Shown piece by piece: positions 15,840 through 24,395 of a stretch of DNA of 44,369 nucleotides. Numbering within the stretch: the first letter of the stretch is position 1; every line of letters begins with the position of its first letter. A program made the translations under genes and the position numbers. This stretch comes from Pimelobacter sp. GTDB lineage: Bacteria > Actinomycetota > Actinomycetes > Propionibacteriales > Nocardioidaceae. The DNA is taken from assembly GCA_002698575.1 (NCBI GenBank), contig NZZG01000051.1, positions 1 to 44,369 on the forward strand, written 5' to 3'. The notes beneath the pieces are model-generated. The model had not been told where the DNA came from. It did not search any database and was given only the letters and a program-made list of their open reading frames with translations.

Positions 15840-16657
15840 TGCACCAGATCGTCGGTGAGACCCACCAGTCGAGCCATCACCCGTGCCACACCGTCGTCGT
15901 CGTTGGTCTCAGCCGTGTGGTGGGCCGCTGCGCGCACGTCGTCGTGCGCGTTGGCCACGGCGTACGACGTCCCAGCCCACCCCAGCATCGCCAGGTCGTT
16001 GGGCATGTCCCCGAACGCGACGACGTCGACGGCGGACACGTCCAGATCGGCGCAGAGCCGGGCCAGCGCGGCCGCCTTGGTGACACCGGGGGCGCTGATC
16101 TCGAGGAGCCCGGGCATCGACCAGGTGGGCACCGCCCGGTCACCCACCGCCCGCGCCACGTCGTCGAGCACCCGGTCGTCGACGCCGTCGTGGCGCACGA
16201 GCACCTTGACGGCGACGTCGTCCCACACCTCGCTCAGGGCTCCGACCGGCGAGCCGGGTGGCACCCGGTGGGGGTCGTGGAAGTCGGCCTCGAGACGCAG
16301 ACCGTCCAGACACTCGATCGCGAACCGCGGCTGCGGCACGACCTCGCGCAGCAGCTCGACCATGGCCAGGCCCGGCTCCGGCGCCAGGCCGTCCACCCGC
16401 CGTACGGCGCGCTGGGCGACGTCGTAGAGCACCGCGCCGTTGGAGACGATCGCGAGCCCGTGGGCGCCCACGACCTCCCACAGGTCCACCATCCACCGCA
16501 CCGGTCGGCCGGTGACGAATACCACCGGCACGCCGGCATCCTCCACGGCGGCGAGCACCCGGCGCGAGGCGTCGGACAGGGTGCCGTCGGAGCGGAGCAG
16601 GGTGCCGTCGAGGTCGGTCGCGATCAGGGCGGGGCGGGTCATGTCGGGGTGAGTCAT
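15836..16657 (-). CDS. Cof-type HAD-superfamily phosphatase
   Basis: A 273-residue HAD hydrolase of the Cof/IIB class. Motif I is ATDLDGTLL, motif II VVFVTGRP, the lysine motif III lies in GVTKAAALARL, and motif IV is VVAFGDMPNDLAML. Such enzymes dephosphorylate sugar phosphates, flavin precursors or other small metabolites; the substrate is not predictable. Two in-frame ATGs (16657 and 16642) compete and neither has a clear ribosome binding site; I give the longer form. It is the first gene of a two-gene unit with the membrane-anchored protein, downstream of the dyad cluster at 16701-16778. A paralogue of the same class is at 17297-18169. Confidence 0.88.
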   Translation of the reverse strand: MTHPDMTRPALIATDLDGTLLRSDGTLSDASRRVLAAVEDAGVPVVFVTGRPVRWMVDLWEVVGAHGLAIVSNGAVLYDVAQRAVRRVDGLAPEPGLAMVELLREVVPQPRFAIECLDGLRLEADFHDPHRVPPGSPVGALSEVWDDVAVKVLVRHDGVDDRVLDDVARAVGDRAVPTWSMPGLLEISAPGVTKAAALARLCADLDVSAVDVVAFGDMPNDLAMLGWAGTSYAVANAHDDVRAAAHHTAETNDDDGVARVMARLVGLTDDLVQ

Positions 16658-16700
16658 GTCGGAGTGCCGGGGTCGAGGTCGGCCGGATGAGAAGCGGTGC

Positions 16701-16730
16701 TTCCTGGGTGTTTCCTGACGTTCCTGGGTG
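16701..16730. repeat. Direct repeat TTCCTGGGTG
   Basis: The 10-mer occurs at 16701-16710 and 16721-16730, interleaved with the left arm of the 13-bp inverted repeat at 16712-16755. Together with the neighbouring palindrome it forms a compact repeat cluster in a 148-bp intergenic gap. Confidence 0.8.
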
Positions 16731-16755
16731 TTGCAACGCTAAGGAACGTCAGGAA
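16712..16755. repeat. Perfect 13-bp inverted repeat
   Basis: TTCCTGACGTTCC at 16712-16724 and its exact complement at 16743-16755, with an 18-nt spacer. The right arm shares AGGAA (16751-16755) with the adjacent perfect palindrome, so the two hairpins cannot form at once. Confidence 0.85.
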
Positions 16756-16778
16756 TCCCCGGTGCACCGGGGATTCCT
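16751..16778 (-). terminator. Perfect 28-bp palindrome, probable terminator of the serS-HAD-GNAT unit
   Basis: A 14-bp arm, AGGAATCCCCGGTG, is followed directly by its exact complement with no spacer. It lies 27 nt beyond the stop of the GNAT gene on the minus strand, the place for a terminator. A looped-out centre of 4 nt leaves a 12-bp GC-rich stem. Confidence 0.65.
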
Positions 16779-16805
16779 GCCGCCGCAACGGCCCCGGCCC
16801 CGACC

Positions 16806-17300
16806 TCACGCAGCCCCCAGCGGGCGGCCCATGACCAGCTCGCCGTCGTCGTTGCTCCCGCGCAGCTCGGTGAAGCCGGCCGTGGCGAGCACCCGCACGC
16901 CGGCTCGGTTGCTCGGCGCCACCGAGGCCCGGACGCGGACGCCGAGCGCATCGGTCGCAGCGAGCAGGCAGGCCAGCGCCTCGGTGGCCAGGCCGCGGCC
17001 GCGCGCCTGCTCGACGAGGCCGTAGCCGACCTCGACCTCACCCTCGATCGGTGGGCCGAAGCACCCGATCGAGCCGACGGCCAGCTGCTCCCACACGATG
17101 TGCCGCGGACCCCACGGGTCTGCGGGCGCCCCGGGACGCACGAGGCTGGCCGCGTCGATGTCGTCGCGACGGGGGTAGCCGGGGTGCCACCGGCTCTGCC
17201 GGCGGCCGGCGAGCATGTCGGCGGCGTCCTCGGGCGAGACCAGGATCAGTCGCAGCCGCGAGGAGGCCAGGTCCCGCGGCAGCGCGAGGGCCTCGCTCAC
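16806..17300 (-). CDS. GNAT-family N-acetyltransferase
   Basis: A 164-residue protein of the RimJ/RimL-like GNAT type. It has an N-terminal substrate region (SSRLRLILVSPEDAADML), a central strand EGEVEVGYGLVEQARGRGLA containing the acetyl-CoA loop (Q-x-R-G-R-G-L-A), and the closing SNRAGVRVLATAGF motif. It transfers acetyl from acetyl-CoA to an amine; the substrate is unknown. GTG 17300 overlaps the stop of the HAD gene by 4 nt (GTGA), making it the third gene of a coupled serS-HAD-GNAT chain. Confidence 0.88.
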   Translation of the reverse strand: MSEALALPRDLASSRLRLILVSPEDAADMLAGRRQSRWHPGYPRRDDIDAASLVRPGAPADPWGPRHIVWEQLAVGSIGCFGPPIEGEVEVGYGLVEQARGRGLATEALACLLAATDALGVRVRASVAPSNRAGVRVLATAGFTELRGSNDDGELVMGRPLGAA

Positions 17301-18169
17301 GCCCCGAACCAGCGCTCGAGCTCCACCGCCGCGCCGTCGAGGTCGACCGGGTCGGTCACCGCGTCGGCGGCGTCGATGACCGGCTGCACCGCCTGTCCCA
17401 TCGCCACTCCCCGGCCGGCCCACCGCAGCATCTCGATGTCGTTGCGCCCGTCGCCGATGGCGAGCACGTCGGCGGCGGTGAGGCCGAGCTCGGCGCAGAC
17501 GTGCTCGAGCCCGGAGGCCTTGGAGACGCCCACCGGGGTCAGGTCGAGCCACGCGGTCCAGCCCACGACGTAGTCGGTGCCGTGCAGCCCGAGCCGAGCG
17601 CCCAGGTCGACGAAGTCGTCCGCGGTCGCGTCGGGGTCGCGGACGATCACCCGGCTGACCGGTCGCGAGACGAGATCCTCGACCTCGGTCACCGTCATCT
17701 CGCCGTGCAGCTCACCCTCCGGGAAGGGCGTGCTGACGCGGTAGCCGTTGCCACGGTCCTCGATCGCGACGCGCGCGGTCGGCTGCTCCTCGAGGATCGC
17801 GCGGACGGCGGGACCGGCGTCGAACGTCTCCTCGTGCACGACGTCCACCTCGCCGCCCGGCAGGTAGCGGAAGACCACCGCGCCGTTGCTGGCCACGACC
17901 CACAGCGGCTCGTCCTCGTGGCCCTGCATGGCCAGCAGGTCGGCGATCCGGGTCATCCCGTGCGGGGAGCGCCCCGACGAGAGCACGATGTGCGCTCCCG
18001 CGCCGTGGGCCCGCCAGATGGCGTCGTGCACCCGCGGGGCGATCTGCTCGTACGTCGTGCCGGCACCCTCCACCCACTTGAGCAGGGTCCCGTCGATGTC
18101 GAGCGCGATCAGCCGCGGGCGCCAGCCGTCGGTGCCGGGAGCGCCACCGGAGCCAGCCGCGTCGCTCAC
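17297..18169 (-). CDS. Cof-type HAD-superfamily phosphatase
   Basis: A 290-residue HAD hydrolase with motif [11 protein letters not shown], motif [10 protein letters not shown], a lysine in [11 protein letters not shown] and motif [16 protein letters not shown]. It follows serS with a GTGA overlap (GTG 18169), an arrangement that is widely conserved in actinobacteria. That suggests cotranslation with seryl-tRNA synthetase rather than a shared pathway. A cap domain lies between motifs II and III (about 90-200). The substrate is unknown. It shares class and motifs with the HAD gene at 15836-16657, although the two are not close in sequence. Confidence 0.9.
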   Translation of the reverse strand: MSDAAGSGGAPGTDGWRPRLIALDIDGTLLKWVEGAGTTYEQIAPRVHDAIWRAHGAGAHIVLSSGRSPHGMTRIADLLAMQGHEDEPLWVVASNGAVVFRYLPGGEVDVVHEETFDAGPAVRAILEEQPTARVAIEDRGNGYRVSTPFPEGELHGEMTVTEVEDLVSRPVSRVIVRDPDATADDFVDLGARLGLHGTDYVVGWTAWLDLTPVGVSKASGLEHVCAELGLTAADVLAIGDGRNDIEMLRWAGRGVAMGQAVQPVIDAADAVTDPVDLDGAAVELERWFGA

Positions 18170-19446
18170 GTGGCGGCCACCGGCGTCAGGAGCTCGCGCC
18201 CGCCGAGGTGGGGCCGCAGTGCCTCGGGCACCCGGACCGAGCCGTCGGCCTGCTGGTGGGTCTCCAGGATCGCCACGATCGCCCGGGGGATGGCGCACAA
18301 CGTGCCGTTGAGCGTCGAGATCGCCTGGACCTTGTCGTCGAAGCGGGCCCGGGTGTCGAGGCGGCGGGTCTGGAACTCGGTGCAGTTGGACGTCGAGGTC
18401 AGCTCGCGGTACTTGCCCTGGGTCGGGATCCACGCCTCGCAGTCGAACTTCCGCTGGGCCGAGAGCCCCAGGTCGCCGGCCGCGGTGTCGATCACCTGGT
18501 AGGCCAGCTCGAGCTTGTCCAGGAAGGCCTTCTCGATCCCGAGCAGTCGCTGGTGCTCGGCGTAGGAGTCCTCGGTGGTGGTGTAGACGAACATCTCGAC
18601 CTTGTCGAACCAGTGCACCCGGATGATGCCGCGGGTGTCCTTGCCGTGCGAGCCGGCCTCCTTGCGGAAGCAGGGGCTGAAGGCGGCGTAGCGCAGCGGC
18701 AGCGACGCGCCGTCGAGAATCTCGCCGCCGTGGTAGGCGGCCATCGGCACCTCCGAGGTGCCGACGAGGTACATGTCCTGACCCTCGATCCGGTAGACGT
18801 CGTCGGCGGCCTGGCCGAGGAACCCGGTGGCCTCCATCGCCTCGGGCTTGACCATCGACGGCGCGATGACCTGGGTGAAGCCGTGCTCGCGGGCCGTCTC
18901 GTTGGCCAGGTTGACCAGCGCGAACTCGAGCTCGGCGCCGACGCCGGTGAGGAAGTAGAAGCGCGAGCCCGACACCTTGGCGCCACGGTCCAGGTCGATG
19001 GCGCCCAGGATCTTGCCCAGCTCGACGTGGTCGCGCGGCTCGAAGCCCTCGGCGGCGAAGTCGCGCGGCGTGCCGACCGTCTCGAGGACCACGAAGTCGT
19101 CCTCCCCGCCCGCCGGCACCTCGTCGGCGGCCAGGTTCGGGATCGAGAAAAGCGCCTCGTGCCACTCCGCCTCGGCGGCGGCCTGGGCGGCCTCGGCCTC
19201 CTTGACCTCCGCGGCCAGGGTCTTGGTCTGGGCCAGCAGCGCCTGCTTCTCCTCACCCTGGGCCCGCGGGATGAGCTTGCCGAGCTGCTTCTGCTCGGCG
19301 CGCTTGGCCTCGAAGGCACCGATCGCGGCGCGGCGCGCGGTGTCGGCGGACAGGGCTCGGTCCACGACGTCGGCGGAGAGGGCGCGCTTGGCCTGGGCGG
19401 CTCGCACGCGGTCGGGGTCGTCTCGCAGCACTCGTGGGTCGATCAC
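18166..19446 (-). CDS. serS: Seryl-tRNA synthetase
   Basis: A 426-residue class II synthetase that charges tRNA-Ser. The long antiparallel coiled-coil tRNA-binding arm occupies about residues 25-105 ([20 protein letters not shown]). Class II motif 2 ([20 protein letters not shown]) and motif 3 ([15 protein letters not shown]) are intact. The length is normal. The start is GTG 19446; TAGCCT ends 6 nt upstream, so the mRNA is probably leaderless. It heads the serS-HAD-GNAT minus-strand unit. Two of its substrates, tRNA-Ser(GCT) and tRNA-Ser(TGA), are also in this window. Confidence 0.97.
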   Translation of the reverse strand: MIDPRVLRDDPDRVRAAQAKRALSADVVDRALSADTARRAAIGAFEAKRAEQKQLGKLIPRAQGEEKQALLAQTKTLAAEVKEAEAAQAAAEAEWHEALFSIPNLAADEVPAGGEDDFVVLETVGTPRDFAAEGFEPRDHVELGKILGAIDLDRGAKVSGSRFYFLTGVGAELEFALVNLANETAREHGFTQVIAPSMVKPEAMEATGFLGQAADDVYRIEGQDMYLVGTSEVPMAAYHGGEILDGASLPLRYAAFSPCFRKEAGSHGKDTRGIIRVHWFDKVEMFVYTTTEDSYAEHQRLLGIEKAFLDKLELAYQVIDTAAGDLGLSAQRKFDCEAWIPTQGKYRELTSTSNCTEFQTRRLDTRARFDDKVQAISTLNGTLCAIPRAIVAILETHQQADGSVRVPEALRPHLGGRELLTPVAAT

Positions 19447-19452
19447 GGTGCG

Positions 19453-19458
19453 AGGCTA
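19453..19458 (-). promoter_or_regulatory. Leaderless -10 box for serS
   Basis: TAGCCT on the minus strand ends 6 nt before GTG 19446 with no Shine-Dalgarno between them. Confidence 0.5.
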
Positions 19459-19581
19459 TCGGGCGGCCCCCGCCCGGCTCACCTGAGTTCCGGCGGGGCG
19501 GGTTCGCCATACTGTCTGGCGACTCCCTGCCGTGCGGGCGCGCCCGCGCCCCTCCTCCACCCGACCGATCGGAGCCAGCCG

Positions 19582-21255
19582 GTGCTCGACCGCTCCCGCG
19601 CGACCCAGCTCGGCGTGGCCGCCGTGCTGCTCGCAGCACTGGGGGTGCTCGCGATCGCCGTCTCGCAGGACTGGCAGTGGCTGGTCGACCTCGACCGGCG
19701 CGCCCGGTCGGCCGTCGACTGGGGGGTCGACGACGCGGGACTGCAGCGAGTCCTGCTGAGCGTCGAGGACCTCGCCGGCACGCTCGCGATGACGGCGTAC
19801 ACGCTGGTGCTGGCGGTCGCGATGTTCCTCAAGGGCCACCGCCGGGCGTCGTACTTCACCGTCGGCGTGATGCTCTCCACGGCGTTGGCGACCACCGGGC
19901 TCAAGACCCTGGTGGGGCGCGCGCGCCCGGAGTGGCAGCAGCTCGACGAGTTCCTCGAGAACGGCGCCTACCCGTCGGGCCACGCCTCGTCGATCGCGGC
20001 GTTCACCGGGATCGTGCTGGTGCTGGTCACCATGCTCGTACGACGCCAGGGCATCCGCCGACTGCTCGGGAGCGCGATGGTTCTCGTCGCGGTCGCGGTC
20101 GCCGCCGACCGGGTCCTGCTGGGTCGCCACTACCCGTCCGACGTCGTCGGGGGCGCCCTGCTCGGGGCGTCGTTCGTCCTCGTGGGCCTGGCGCTCTACA
20201 GCCCCTACCCGCGCAGCCACGCCCTCAAGATCGAGCCGCTGCCCGAGGCGGTCCCGTCGTCGAAGCGTCTCGCGGTGGTCCTCAACCCGATCAAGGTCGA
20301 GGACGTCGAGGCGTTCCGCTCGACCGTTGCCGCCATGGCGCTCGAGGCGGGCTGGCGCGAGCCGACCTGGCACCTGACCACCCCCGAGGACTCCGGCACC
20401 GGACAGGCCGAGCTGGCCTCCGTGGAGGGAGCCGACCTGGTGATCGTGTGCGGGGGCGACGGCACCGTGCGCGAGGTCTGCGCCGAGCTCGCCGGCACCG
20501 GCATCCCGGTGGGGATCATCCCCGCCGGGACCGGCAACCTGCTCGCCCGCAACCTGGGCATCCCGCTCTACATCCGGGCCGCGATCGACATCGCGCTGAC
20601 CGGCCAGGACCGTGCGATCGACATGGTCAAGGTGACCGGCGACGCCGCGGGGGACCGCGACGCCGACCCCGTCGGCGAGAGCCGGTCCGAGGAGCGGGGC
20701 GGCTCCCCGGGCGGTGCCGGGTCCGAGGATGAGCCGCCCGCACCGGGGATCGACAGCCACTTCATGGTGATGGCCGGGATGGGCTTCGACGCCGCGATCA
20801 TGGAGGGCGTCAACGAGGACATCAAGCGCAAGGTCGGCTGGCTGGCCTACGTCATCTCCGCCCTCAAGTCCCTGATGTTCCCCGTCACGAAGGTCGAGCT
20901 CTCCGTCGACGGGGGCGAGTGGACCAAGCACCGCGCCCGGATGGTGATGGTCGGCAACGTCGGCTACCTCCAGGCGGGCATGCCGCTGCTGCCCGATGCC
21001 ACCATCGACGACGGCCTGCTGGACGTGGTGCTGCTCAACCCGCGTCGCTTCCTGTCCTGGATCCCCCTGGCCGTGCGGGTGCTGGCCAAGCGCTCGCGCA
21101 CCGACGACACGATCAACCGGATGACGGGACGCACCGTCTCCATCCGGGCCGGCGTCGACACGCCCCGCCAGCTCGACGGTGACTCGATCGGGCCGGGCCG
21201 CGAGCTGCACATGGAGTGCATCCACGGCCGCCTGCTGGTGCGCGTGCCGCGCTGA
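19582..21255 (+). CDS. PAP2 phosphatase / diacylglycerol kinase fusion
   Basis: A 557-residue bifunctional protein. The N-terminal half (1 to about 215) is a PAP2 integral-membrane phosphatase with several TM helices and the three phosphatase motifs: KTLVGRARP, YPSGH and the DR-x5-H-x3-D block in ADRVLLGRHYPSDVV. The C-terminal half (about 230-557) is a diacylglycerol/sphingosine-kinase-like domain with GGDGTVREV and PAGTGNLLARNL. Together the halves could interconvert phosphatidate and diacylglycerol or act on related lipids. An acidic, disordered insert (about 355-395, rich in Gly, Asp, Ser, Glu and Pro) interrupts the kinase domain. GTG 19582 has GGAG 7 nt upstream. It is divergent from serS. 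Confidence 0.9.
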   Translation: MLDRSRATQLGVAAVLLAALGVLAIAVSQDWQWLVDLDRRARSAVDWGVDDAGLQRVLLSVEDLAGTLAMTAYTLVLAVAMFLKGHRRASYFTVGVMLSTALATTGLKTLVGRARPEWQQLDEFLENGAYPSGHASSIAAFTGIVLVLVTMLVRRQGIRRLLGSAMVLVAVAVAADRVLLGRHYPSDVVGGALLGASFVLVGLALYSPYPRSHALKIEPLPEAVPSSKRLAVVLNPIKVEDVEAFRSTVAAMALEAGWREPTWHLTTPEDSGTGQAELASVEGADLVIVCGGDGTVREVCAELAGTGIPVGIIPAGTGNLLARNLGIPLYIRAAIDIALTGQDRAIDMVKVTGDAAGDRDADPVGESRSEERGGSPGGAGSEDEPPAPGIDSHFMVMAGMGFDAAIMEGVNEDIKRKVGWLAYVISALKSLMFPVTKVELSVDGGEWTKHRARMVMVGNVGYLQAGMPLLPDATIDDGLLDVVLLNPRRFLSWIPLAVRVLAKRSRTDDTINRMTGRTVSIRAGVDTPRQLDGDSIGPGRELHMECIHGRLLVRVPR

Positions 21256-21354
21256 CCCGATCGGGCGGCGTCGATTCCGTCCCGCCCTTCGTGCAACCGA
21301 CCCTCGCGTCCACGCGTCTCCTGATCGAGAGCACTTCCAAGGAGAGGACCCACC

Positions 21355-22038
21355 ATGACGAGCACGACGCCCCTGATCGCCCGCCGCCTGTCGAGCCTCG
21401 CGGCGGCCACGCTGACCACCGCCGCTCTGGCGCTCGCCCCGCTCCAGGCCCCCGGGGCGGAGGCGGCGGGGTCCGGGTCGGTCAGCCCCAGGATCCCGAG
21501 CGGCTTCGCCCTCGACGAGGGTCTGGTCGACTACGGCACCGACGGCAACCGGAAGGGACCCTCGAAGCGGATCCGCGGGCTCGAGCTGACCCCGTGCTTC
21601 GAGACGACCTGGAAGCCACCCAAGTGGCGCCAGCGGATGGCCGTACGCAACAACGGCCCCGAGACCCAACAGGTCCGCGAGCTGCTGACCTTCGGCACGG
21701 CGAAACGGGCCGCGAAGGTCGTCGCCAGGATCCGCGCCGGGCTGGAGACCTGCCCCGACGACACCGTCGACCCGTTCGGCAACCCCTCGCGGGTCAAGGT
21801 GTACGACGTCACCACGGGCTACGACGACGTGCTGTGGAGCGTGACCGCGAAGCGCGCCCGTCAGACCGGCCGGCTCGGTGGGTACTTCGCCCAGGTGATG
21901 CGGGTCGGCAAGGCCGTGGTCCTCAACTACGACTACGGCGAGTACGGCGGCACCTCGCGCGGCGCTGCGCGGGTCCTCAACACCGACAGCCAGGAGCTCG
22001 CTCCCTCGCTGTGCCGGTGGACCGTGGCCGGCTGCTGA
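21355..22038 (+). CDS. Secreted protein of unknown function
   Basis: A 227-residue exported protein with a clear signal peptide (1 to about 37, APGAEA) and four cysteines in the mature part, two of them near the C-terminus (SLCRWTVAGC). The mature domain (PSGFALDEGLVDYGTDGNRK through VVLNYDYGEYGG) resembles the sensor-like lipoprotein/PknH-type extracellular fold seen in actinobacteria. I can state that only as a resemblance. AAGGAGAGG lies 9 nt before ATG 21355, a strong ribosome binding site. It follows the PAP2/DAGK gene after 99 bp and precedes the SnoaL-like gene. Confidence 0.78.
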   Translation: MTSTTPLIARRLSSLAAATLTTAALALAPLQAPGAEAAGSGSVSPRIPSGFALDEGLVDYGTDGNRKGPSKRIRGLELTPCFETTWKPPKWRQRMAVRNNGPETQQVRELLTFGTAKRAAKVVARIRAGLETCPDDTVDPFGNPSRVKVYDVTTGYDDVLWSVTAKRARQTGRLGGYFAQVMRVGKAVVLNYDYGEYGGTSRGAARVLNTDSQELAPSLCRWTVAGC

Positions 22039-22079
22039 CCTCGGCGCGAGGCGCGACCGGGGGGTGCTTGACTGGCCGC

Positions 22080-22505
22080 ATGAGCCGTCCCGCACCCCTC
22101 GAGACCTGGCACCGCATCGCCGAGACCCACGACGCCGCCGGTCTCGACGCCCTGCTCGCCGACGACGTCGTCTTCCGCTCCCCCGCGGTGCACACGCCGC
22201 AGGAGGGCAGGGCGATCACGACGGCCTACCTGACCGCGGCGATCCACGTGCTCGGACCGTCCCTGCGCTACCGGGACGAGTGGATCTCGCAGGGCGAGGG
22301 CGGCGCCGGCAGCGCCATCCTCGAGTTCGAGGCCACGCTCGGCGACAAGTCGGTGCACGGCGTGGACATGATGCGCTGGGGGCCCGACGGCAGGCTGACG
22401 TCGTTCACCGTGATGGTGCGCCCGCTCAAGGGGCTCGAGGCGTTGATGGGGGCGATGGCGGCCGAGCTGCAGCGCCTGCAGGACGAGGCCGGGCCCGCCT
22501 CGTGA
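22080..22505 (+). CDS. NTF2/SnoaL-like small protein
   Basis: A 141-residue protein of the NTF2-like superfamily. It has the N-terminal helix pair (ETWHRIAETHDAAGLDALLA), DDVVFRSPAVHTPQEGRAIT and the alternating strands SAILEFEATLGDKSVHGVDMMRW. NTF2-like folds include ketosteroid isomerases, polyketide cyclases and non-catalytic binding proteins, so the function is open. It starts 41 bp after the secreted-protein gene and is convergent with the MFS exporter gene (47-bp gap). Confidence 0.82.
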   Translation: MSRPAPLETWHRIAETHDAAGLDALLADDVVFRSPAVHTPQEGRAITTAYLTAAIHVLGPSLRYRDEWISQGEGGAGSAILEFEATLGDKSVHGVDMMRWGPDGRLTSFTVMVRPLKGLEALMGAMAAELQRLQDEAGPAS

Positions 22506-22552
22506 GGTAGCCGGGGCCGCTCGGTCAGACGGACGCCCACCACCCGACCGGT

Positions 22553-24259
22553 TCACGGCAGGTGCTTGCCCGGCTCCTGCTCGCCCGCGTGCGGTGCGCC
22601 GACGGGGGCACCGGAGAGGACGGCAGCGTCGGTCCCGGAGTCGGGCGTCGCCTCGGCATCGCTCGCCGCGGGGCCGGCCTCCCCGGCCGTCTCGGCGCGA
22701 GGAGGGCCGCCGTGCACGACGAAGTCCCGCTGCCGGATGAGGATCAGGGTGAGCACGCCGGTGACGAAGGCGAGCACCATCGCGATCAGGATGATGTGGT
22801 TGAGGGAGTCGACGAACGCACTGGTGGCCACCTCGGAGATCCGGTCCCGGGCCGACGCCGGGGCGGCCTCGACGACACGTCGGACCTGGCCGCCGGTGAT
22901 GGCGGCCGCGATCTGATCGGCGTTGCCCGCCGCGGGGGTGCCGGCCAGACCGTCGGTGACCTCGCGTCCGACCTGGTTGGCGAAGAGGGAGCCCAAGGTC
23001 GCGATGCCCGTGGCGATGCCGACCTGGCGGAAGGTCGAGTTGGCCCCGGACGCCATGCCGGCCTTCTGGGGGGCCACCACGCCGACGGCGGTGGAGGCCA
23101 GCGGCGGGTTGATCAGGCCGATCGCGACGCCGCAGACGAGCAGACCGGGGATCAGGTGGTGCCACGAGTCGGGGTCGGCGGAGGTCGGGATCCCGTGGAG
23201 CAGGTAGAGGCCGACGCCGAGGACGAGGAAGCCGGGGCCGATGAGCAGCTTGGTCGGGACCTTCTCGGTCAGCCGCCCGGCGAGGGCGGCGAAGACGAAC
23301 GCCATCGCCGAGAGCAGCACCAGGCGGAAGCCGGACTGGACGGCCGAGAAGCCCAGCACGCCCTGGATGTAGAGCACCAGGTAGGCGAGCAGCGAGAAGA
23401 TCGAGGCAGACACGCCGAAGGCGGCGATCAGGCCTCCGTTGAAGGTCGGCTTGCGGAGCAGGCTCAGGTCGAACATGGGGTGCTTGGCGCCCCACTGGAC
23501 GAGCAGGAAGACGGCGAACAGGAACCCGGCCCCGCCGAGGCAGGCCAGCACCACGTCGTCTCCCCAACCCTCCTCGCCAGAGCGGATCAGGCCGTAGACG
23601 AGCAGGCCCAGGGCTCCGCTGAAGCTCAGGAAGCCGGCCCAGTCGGGAGCGCCGGCCGAGGGGTCGTGCGACTCCTTGACCCGCAGCAGCGCGATGGCGA
23701 GGGCGACCAGGCAGATGGGGATGTTGACGAAGAAGATCCAGCGCCAGCTCAGCCCGCTGGTGAGGACGCCGCCGAGGACCGGTCCCACCGCCACGGCGAC
23801 CCCGGTCGTGGCACCGAAGGCACCGAAGGCGACGCCACGGTCCCGACCGCTGAACGCGGAGGCGAGCAGCGCCAGCGCGGTGGCGAACATCGCGGCCCCG
23901 CCGATGCCCTGGAAGGCGCGGGCGATCGAGAGGAAGAACACGTCCTGCGCCAGCCCGCACGCCACCGAGCCGGCGGTGAAGAGCAGGAGGCCGACCACGA
24001 AGACCAGCCGGCGACCGTAGAGGTCGGCCAGCGAGCCCGCCGTGAGCAGGAGCGCGGCCAGGCTCAGCGCGTAGGCGTCGATGACCCACTGCAGGTCCGA
24101 GAGCGAGGCAGCGAGGTCGGTCTGGATGTCGGGCAGCGCGACGTTCACGATCGTGATGTCCAGCAGGAGCATGAACACACCCGTGCAGACGGCGGCGAGG
24201 GTCCACCACTTCGGGTCGCGAGCCTGCGGCTCGGTGGTGGCTTCGGTCTGGGTGGTCAC
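22553..24259 (-). CDS. DHA2-family (EmrB/QacA-type) MFS drug exporter
   Basis: A 568-residue, 14-TM major facilitator of the DHA2 proton:drug antiporter family. Typical motifs are visible: LDITIVNVALPDIQTDL in TM1, LADLYGRRLVFVVGL (motif A loop) and GPVLGGVLTSGLSWRWIFFVNIP (motif C). The tail (about 520-568) is hydrophilic and variable. GTG 24259 has AGGAG 7 nt upstream. It is divergent from a double-MarR regulator, with a short intergenic region holding a palindromic operator candidate, the classical layout of an inducible efflux system. The drug substrate cannot be predicted. Confidence 0.93.
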   Translation of the reverse strand: MTTQTEATTEPQARDPKWWTLAAVCTGVFMLLLDITIVNVALPDIQTDLAASLSDLQWVIDAYALSLAALLLTAGSLADLYGRRLVFVVGLLLFTAGSVACGLAQDVFFLSIARAFQGIGGAAMFATALALLASAFSGRDRGVAFGAFGATTGVAVAVGPVLGGVLTSGLSWRWIFFVNIPICLVALAIALLRVKESHDPSAGAPDWAGFLSFSGALGLLVYGLIRSGEEGWGDDVVLACLGGAGFLFAVFLLVQWGAKHPMFDLSLLRKPTFNGGLIAAFGVSASIFSLLAYLVLYIQGVLGFSAVQSGFRLVLLSAMAFVFAALAGRLTEKVPTKLLIGPGFLVLGVGLYLLHGIPTSADPDSWHHLIPGLLVCGVAIGLINPPLASTAVGVVAPQKAGMASGANSTFRQVGIATGIATLGSLFANQVGREVTDGLAGTPAAGNADQIAAAITGGQVRRVVEAAPASARDRISEVATSAFVDSLNHIILIAMVLAFVTGVLTLILIRQRDFVVHGGPPRAETAGEAGPAASDAEATPDSGTDAAVLSGAPVGAPHAGEQEPGKHLP

Positions 24260-24298
24260 GTGGGATCTCCTGGCTGACGACGTGCAATCGTCACGTGG

Positions 24299-24309
24299 TT
24301 AATGATTAT
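24299..24309. promoter_or_regulatory. Candidate MarR operator between exporter and regulator
   Basis: TAAT-G-ATTA (24300-24308) is a perfect dyad in the otherwise GC-rich 136-bp divergent intergenic region. It is flanked by two ACGTG direct repeats (about 24280 and 24293). It lies about 40 nt before the exporter start codon, where a repressor would block transcription. Confidence 0.5.
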
Positions 24310-24395
24310 GTGCGGTACGGTACGCCGCATCGGGGATCCGTCAAACCCCCCGGAGGTGAACCTTCGGCCAGCCCCCGAGCGCTAGGAGGTACGTC

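Noticed and set aside
18208..21255. 1015-codon open frame running from antisense serS into the PAP2/DAGK gene
   Set aside because: Only the part after GTG 19582, with its ribosome binding site, shows family motifs; the upstream part is antisense to serS.
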